A stretch of DNA of 64,000 bases from Sphingopyxis sp. OAS728. GTDB taxonomy: Bacteria; Pseudomonadota; Alphaproteobacteria; Sphingomonadales; Sphingomonadaceae. The notes beneath the pieces are model-generated. The model was not told where the DNA came from, searched no databases, and saw only the letters and a program-made list of their open reading frames with translations. Below are positions 60,345-64,000 of the stretch, piece after piece. How positions within the stretch are numbered: position 1 is the first letter of the stretch; each line of letters begins with the position of its first letter. Location of the stretch: contig NZ_JADBDT010000001.1 of the NCBI RefSeq assembly GCF_014873485.1, forward strand, positions 4,334,501 through 4,398,500, in the 5' to 3' direction. Made by a program: the position numbers and the translations under genes.

Positions 60345-61586
60345 TCAGAAATTCCGGTTGAAGCCGAACAGGTCGCCGTCGCTGTCCCCCTTTCCGCACA
60401 GCGTGCTGCGCAAGATTTGCGCTGCCATCATCGAGAAGGTGATCCCGTTGCCGCCGTAGCCCATCGCGGCGTAGCAGTTCGGCATACGGGGCACGCGGCC
60501 GATTGTCGGGATGCCGAGTGGGTTGTTCCCGAAACTGCCCGCCCATGCGAAGGCCGGCGTTGGCTCGATGCTGGGTAGCAACGCGCCGAGCTTCCGAGTA
60601 AGAATAGCGGTCTTTTTCGCGATCTTGGCGTCGCGTGCTTCGGCGCTCTCGAACTCTTCATCCTCTCCGCCGCAGATGACGGCGCCGCCCGGCGTGGTGC
60701 AGATATAGAGATAGGGATCGGACGCTTCCCAGATCATCGCGGCGTCGGGCCAGATGGCTTTGGGTTGCGGGCGCGTCGCAATAACCCAGGTCGACATGAT
60801 GAAATTGCCCTTGCGCGGAATGCCCTTCAGCATCTCATAACCTGTCGCGAAGATCACGCTTGCGGCGCGAACCTCACCGCGTCCGGCAATCTCCAGGGTC
60901 ACACCGTTCTCGCATGCGTCTATGCCCACGACCTCCGCCGGCGCGTAGACCCGCGCCCCGCGCGTCTCGGCCACCGCGAGATAGGCGGCGGCCATCCGGC
61001 GTGGGTCGGCGCTGTAATTGCCGAAGCCCATGAGACCGTGGCGACCCTTTATCCCGTAACGCCGCTCGGTCTCGGCAGGGCCGATCAGTTCGACCTCGAA
61101 GCCTGCGTCCCGGCGCGCGTCGGCCTCGTCCGCGAGGCCGGCAGGATCGAGTATTTTGCCGTCGAGGTAGAGCGAGGGGCGGGTTGCCGCCTCCACGTCG
61201 AGTCCAAGGCGATCGGTGCGGGCGCGAAGGGCGTCGACCGCCAGGCGTGAGCGGCGCCATATCCGCGTGGCGCGCGTCTTCCCGATCCGCTTTGTCATGT
61301 CGCAGAGCGGGATGTCGAGTTCATATTGGAGCAGCGCGGTAGAAGCGGCGGTCGAGCCGACCGCCGGGCCGCGACGATCGAGGACTACGACATCGAGCCC
61401 CGCTTCGCTCAGCATCTCGGCGATCAGCGCGCCCGAGATGCCGGCGCCGACGACCGCGACATCGCATTTGATCGAGCGGGAAAAGGGGCCCACGTCGAGG
61501 CGATTGCGCCCACGCTCCATCCAGATCGTGCGCCCTGTTCGAAGGTCGCGGCGCTGCGTGGCCGAACCGCCGAGCGTTACTCGCAT
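60345..61586 (-). CDS. FAD-dependent oxidoreductase (DAO family)
   Basis: 413 residues. Seen: dinucleotide motif VAVVGAGISGALIAEMLSEAGLDVVVLDRR, STAASTALLQYELD (substrate/FAD loop), VIFATGYE, and a C-terminal FAD motif YAAMGYGGNGITFSMMAA. Related to D-amino-acid oxidase/glycine oxidase and to gamma-glutamylputrescine-type enzymes; substrate unknown. Starts 9 bases after the expected stop of the flavodoxin-fold gene, so they form one operon. Confidence 0.87.
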   Translation of the reverse strand: MRVTLGGSATQRRDLRTGRTIWMERGRNRLDVGPFSRSIKCDVAVVGAGISGALIAEMLSEAGLDVVVLDRRGPAVGSTAASTALLQYELDIPLCDMTKRIGKTRATRIWRRSRLAVDALRARTDRLGLDVEAATRPSLYLDGKILDPAGLADEADARRDAGFEVELIGPAETERRYGIKGRHGLMGFGNYSADPRRMAAAYLAVAETRGARVYAPAEVVGIDACENGVTLEIAGRGEVRAASVIFATGYEMLKGIPRKGNFIMSTWVIATRPQPKAIWPDAAMIWEASDPYLYICTTPGGAVICGGEDEEFESAEARDAKIAKKTAILTRKLGALLPSIEPTPAFAWAGSFGNNPLGIPTIGRVPRMPNCYAAMGYGGNGITFSMMAAQILRSTLCGKGDSDGDLFGFNRNF

Positions 61587-61594
61587 CTCGCAGC

Positions 61595-62202
61595 TTAGCC
61601 CGGGTAGGGCGACTGCTTGAGCAAGCGTGCAAGATGTGCGGCGTTGCTCGCGACCATCTTCGCAGCTTGGTGATCATGGGTGGGCGATGCTCGAGATCCT
61701 TGAAGTCGACCGCGCCCATCGCCTCGCCGACCCAATAACAGCCTGCGACCGCCGGGATCGTCCAACCGGTGTCGTTCAGCGACTGGAAAAGCTGCGAACA
61801 GACATGGTGCGCGCCATCCTCATTGCCGACGATTGCGGCGACCGCGACCTTCGAATAACTTGGCATCCGGCCCGCCTCGTCGGTCTCTTCGAGAAAAGCG
61901 TCCATCCTTTCGAGCACGAGCTTTGCAACGCTCGATGGCTGCCCCATCCAGATGGGGGTGCCGAAGATGAGAATGTCGGAGGCGAGAATCTGTTCGCGGA
62001 TGCGGGGCCAGTCGTCGCCGTCGCCTTCATCAGATGAGACACCCCATTTGACGTTGTGGGCGGCAATGCGAATGGGGGCGCGCACCTCGACATCTTGGTC
62101 TGCGAAATGTTCTGCAAGCACCGCGATCATTGCGTCAGTAGAGCTTTTTCGGCCCTTTGCCGAGAGCGAGCAGTTAATGGCAGTCGCGGTGAGAGAGGGC
62201 AT
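61595..62202 (-). pseudogene. flavodoxin-fold FMN reductase, frameshifted near its end
   Basis: AAGGAG precedes the ATG at 62202. Seen: AINCSLSAKGRKSSTDAMI (FMN loop), ILIFGTPIWMGQPSSVAKLVLERMD, AVAAIVGNEDGAHHV and the typical C-terminal region GEAMGAVDFKDLEH. After ITKLR the open frame runs on into an Arg-rich tail inside the next gene, while the adjacent frame carries KMVASNAAHLARLLKQ-SPYPG and stops at 61595, the ending expected for this family. A single base lost near 61661 explains it. The shifted protein would keep its core but have an abnormal tail. Confidence 0.75.
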
Positions 62203-62217
62203 GATATCTCCTTGCAC

Positions 62218-62927
62218 CCCCCCGCGAAGATAATGAACGCCCGACGATCAGGTTCCGCTTCCTCGTTGAATATTGATTTCGGAAGCGACAATCTGCGTGC
62301 GTCCTGTGACGCGCCACGACGAGTTCCTCGCGGCCGTCGTGTGCGGTGCACTTCTCAGGATTGGAGCTGAAACCAGTCCTATCACCATTAGCCGTTTTGA
62401 GCTGCCCTAGGATAGAACTTGGCAGATTTAACCGAAAACTGGATCCGCCTCTATCCTAGAACGAGCGTAGCGCGGCAGGCGTATGACTTCTGTTTTATTT
62501 GACGCGTTGGAAGACGAGCGCATTTTCTGCAACCAGCAACCCGTGCCATAATACGTTCTGACCGATAAGGAAGTCGAAATAGCGCGCAGCTGGTTCGGCC
62601 CCAGTCTTGCGATCAACCTGACTGGATCGCGGTCGTCCAGCGTCCCGACGATAGGCGTCATGAGCCTGCTTATTATGCTGTTGAACTTCATGTCGGGGAC
62701 ACCTGAACCGATATGCCGTGATGCATGTGATCAAGATGGCCGAGCCGTTCGATCTCGCCAACTATCATGTTCTTTCGGGCAACATTGGAAGCGACGATGC
62801 CGAAGACGGTTGCATGCCCCTGTTCATCGCAGCCCAATTTTTTCAAAGGATCTTCGACGTCAGCTTGAGCGGATTGATGCTCTAAACCTGTCATTCCGCT
62901 TTCGGCCAGAAACTGAAGTAGCCGAAG
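62218..62927. other. 710-bp region without a clear gene
   Basis: Short ORFs in several frames look weak; fragments on the minus strand (62495-62761 ending NVLWHGLLVAENALVFQRV, and 62688-62894) may be remnants. A perfect 10-bp inverted repeat CTAGGATAGA / TCTATCCTAG has arms at 62407-62416 and 62450-62459. Confidence 0.4.
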
Positions 62928-63824
62928 TTAGTCGATCAAGGCTGCCAGTTCCTCAGGCGTTCCTTCAACGAATATGTCCCTTAGGAATGAAAGGAACGCC
63001 GATACACGAGCGCTCAGCAGGCGTCGAGATGGGTATAGCGTCCAGAGCGCGATATCCGGTCCAGCCACGTCGCCCCATTTTATAAGCCGACCGCCGGCAA
63101 GATCGTGGTGGACCAACGAGAGTGGCAGTCGCCCGATGCCGACGCCCAGCCGGACGGCGTCGCGAACCATGATCATCGACGACAGCGACAGGACGGGATT
63201 GATCGCGAGGGCGGACTGCCCGTCTGGCATGGCCATGGTCCAGATCGTGTCAGGGTCGGCCGATCCCCGGATGACCGCCGGGACGGCGGCATCGCTCGAC
63301 CGGACGAGGTCCGGGTTTCCCACTACGACGAGCCGGTCGTGAAGGAACGCTCGCCCTACCAAGTTCTCGTCGGCCCGCGGATTGACCCGGATCACGAGAT
63401 CATAGCCCTCCTCGATCATATCGACGGCGCGATCGTCGGTCGTGATCTCAAGCCTTACCTCGGGATATTCGAACGCGAACCGGGCCGCGATCTTTCCCAT
63501 CGCGGTCTGGGATAACAGGAGCGGCGCGCTGATCCGCAATCGGCCGCGCGGCATGTCCCCGCCTGACGCGATCTCGGCGGTTACCTCATCGACTTCCCTG
63601 AGGAGGGCACCCGTCCGTGTGTGCAACGCTCGTCCTTCCTCGGTAAGTTTGAGATCGCGAGCCCCTCGTTCGAACAGCCGCAGCGAAAGGCTTGCCTCCA
63701 GCTCGGCCACCCGCCGTGACAAGGTGGCCTTCGGACGACCGGCGGCGCGGGCGGCGCGTCCGAAGCCACCGTGCTTTGCGACGAGATTAAAGTCGGCGAG
63801 GGCGAGAAGGTCCATATGTTCCAC
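62928..63824 (-). CDS. LysR-type transcriptional regulator
   Basis: 298 residues. Seen: N-terminal winged HTH (FNLVAKHGGFGRAARAAGRPKATLSRRVAELEASLSLRLFERG) and a C-terminal effector-binding domain (GRLRISAPLLLSQTAM, YDLVIRVNPRADENLVGR). Divergent from the NmrA-type gene at 63921, the standard LysR arrangement, so it probably controls that gene. A palindrome lies between them. Confidence 0.93.
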   Translation of the reverse strand: MEHMDLLALADFNLVAKHGGFGRAARAAGRPKATLSRRVAELEASLSLRLFERGARDLKLTEEGRALHTRTGALLREVDEVTAEIASGGDMPRGRLRISAPLLLSQTAMGKIAARFAFEYPEVRLEITTDDRAVDMIEEGYDLVIRVNPRADENLVGRAFLHDRLVVVGNPDLVRSSDAAVPAVIRGSADPDTIWTMAMPDGQSALAINPVLSLSSMIMVRDAVRLGVGIGRLPLSLVHHDLAGGRLIKWGDVAGPDIALWTLYPSRRLLSARVSAFLSFLRDIFVEGTPEELAALID

Positions 63825-63884
63825 CTGTGAGACGATCAGTTCAGATATAGCATCTATTGGCGCGTATATGGATCATTAAATTCC

Positions 63885-63906
63885 GATTTGTCGATCCCGA
63901 CAAATC
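63885..63906. promoter_or_regulatory. candidate operator between lysR and NmrA-type gene
   Basis: Perfect 9-bp inverted repeat GATTTGTCG-ATCC-CGACAAATC, directly before the ribosome site of the 63921 gene. It includes a T-N11-A-like core, as LysR proteins prefer. Confidence 0.55.
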
Positions 63907-63920
63907 AAGGAGACTTTACC

Positions 63921-64000
63921 ATGACCATTCTAGTTACAGGCGCCACCGGCCGTGTTGGCCGCCATGTGGTCGCTCAGCTCGTCAAGCGCGGCGCAGACGT
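63921..64000 (+). CDS. NAD(P)-binding NmrA/SDR-type protein, 5' part
   Basis: Cut by the window end. The first 26 residues MTILVTGATGRVGRHVVAQL contain the Rossmann GATGRVG motif of atypical SDR/NmrA proteins, often NADPH-quinone reductases or redox sensors. AAGGAG precedes the ATG at 63921. Probably the LysR target. Confidence 0.85.
   Translation, partial: MTILVTGATGRVGRHVVAQLVKRGAD

Noticed and set aside
62688..62894. 68-codon minus-strand ORF
   Set aside because: Possibly a remnant, but no family, neighbour coupling or ribosome site supports it.
1..64000. CRISPR array, tRNA, rRNA or intact insertion sequence
   Set aside because: No regularly spaced repeats, tRNA cloverleaf signatures, rRNA segments or transposase motifs were recognised on reading both strands.

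Overview
This window is high-GC alphaproteobacterial DNA, most consistent with a sphingomonad (Sphingomonas/Sphingopyxis type). The evidence is the TonB-dependent receptor linked to peptidases, a DUF1153/SciP relative, the FixLJ plus FNR plus cbb3 oxidase gene set, and protein-level resemblance remembered from that family. No rRNA, tRNA, CRISPR array or intact mobile element was recognised.

Layout. (1) 0.5-7.2 kb, + strand: a D-aminopeptidase (M55), a TonB-dependent receptor, a PAF-acetylhydrolase-like esterase and a prolyl-oligopeptidase-family peptidase, together a plausible import-and-cleavage unit for peptides. (2) 9.2-11.8 kb, - strand: a complete arsenic operon arsR-arsC-acr3-arsH with two matching candidate ArsR operators. 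(3) 13.1-40.1 kb: a stress and low-oxygen island. It holds the oxygen sensor pair FixL/FixJ, a stand-alone LuxR-type HTH protein, a single receiver domain, two FNR paralogues, two tandem universal stress proteins, Hsp20, two BON-domain proteins (one frameshifted), two zinc alcohol dehydrogenases, a beta-CASP metallo-hydrolase, an Nramp relative, an MgtC/DUF4010 protein, a DksA-like and a YdcH-like protein, an L,D-transpeptidase and several small membrane proteins. (4) 40.2-51.3 kb: ompW facing the full cbb3 oxidase operon ccoNOQPGHIS, then a small Cys-rich secreted protein, hemN and a broken 5-aminolevulinate synthase copy. (5) 51.6-54.1 kb: cold-shock protein, a second IF-1, small proteins, a glycine-zipper protein and a SciP-like regulator. 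(6) 54.4-64 kb: secreted proteins of unknown function, a rhodanese fusion, a gene-poor stretch with hairpins, csbD, an FAD oxidoreductase with a frameshifted flavodoxin-fold partner, and a LysR regulator facing an NmrA/SDR-type gene cut by the window edge.

How the genes fit together. Two DNA signals recur in regions 3 and 4. Four FNR/FixK-type boxes (TTGAy-N4-GTCAA) lie before the flavin monooxygenase, the second universal stress gene, ccoN/ompW and hemN. A second, palindrome-like signal (T-N-C-G-N8-C-G-N-A) occurs at seven intergenic places, mostly 85-150 bp upstream of stress genes, including fnr1, both BON genes/hsp20, both usp genes and the fixL region. I read this as a FixLJ/FNR-controlled hypoxia-survival regulon, broadly analogous in content to mycobacterial dormancy regulons. 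The second signal is the most interesting candidate for something undescribed.

Several genes (a GNAT acetyltransferase, BON2, the flavodoxin-fold gene, hemA) are interrupted by small indels that leave the downstream frame recognisable. These may be real decay or assembly errors; hemA also carries a substitution of its catalytic lysine, which argues for true decay.
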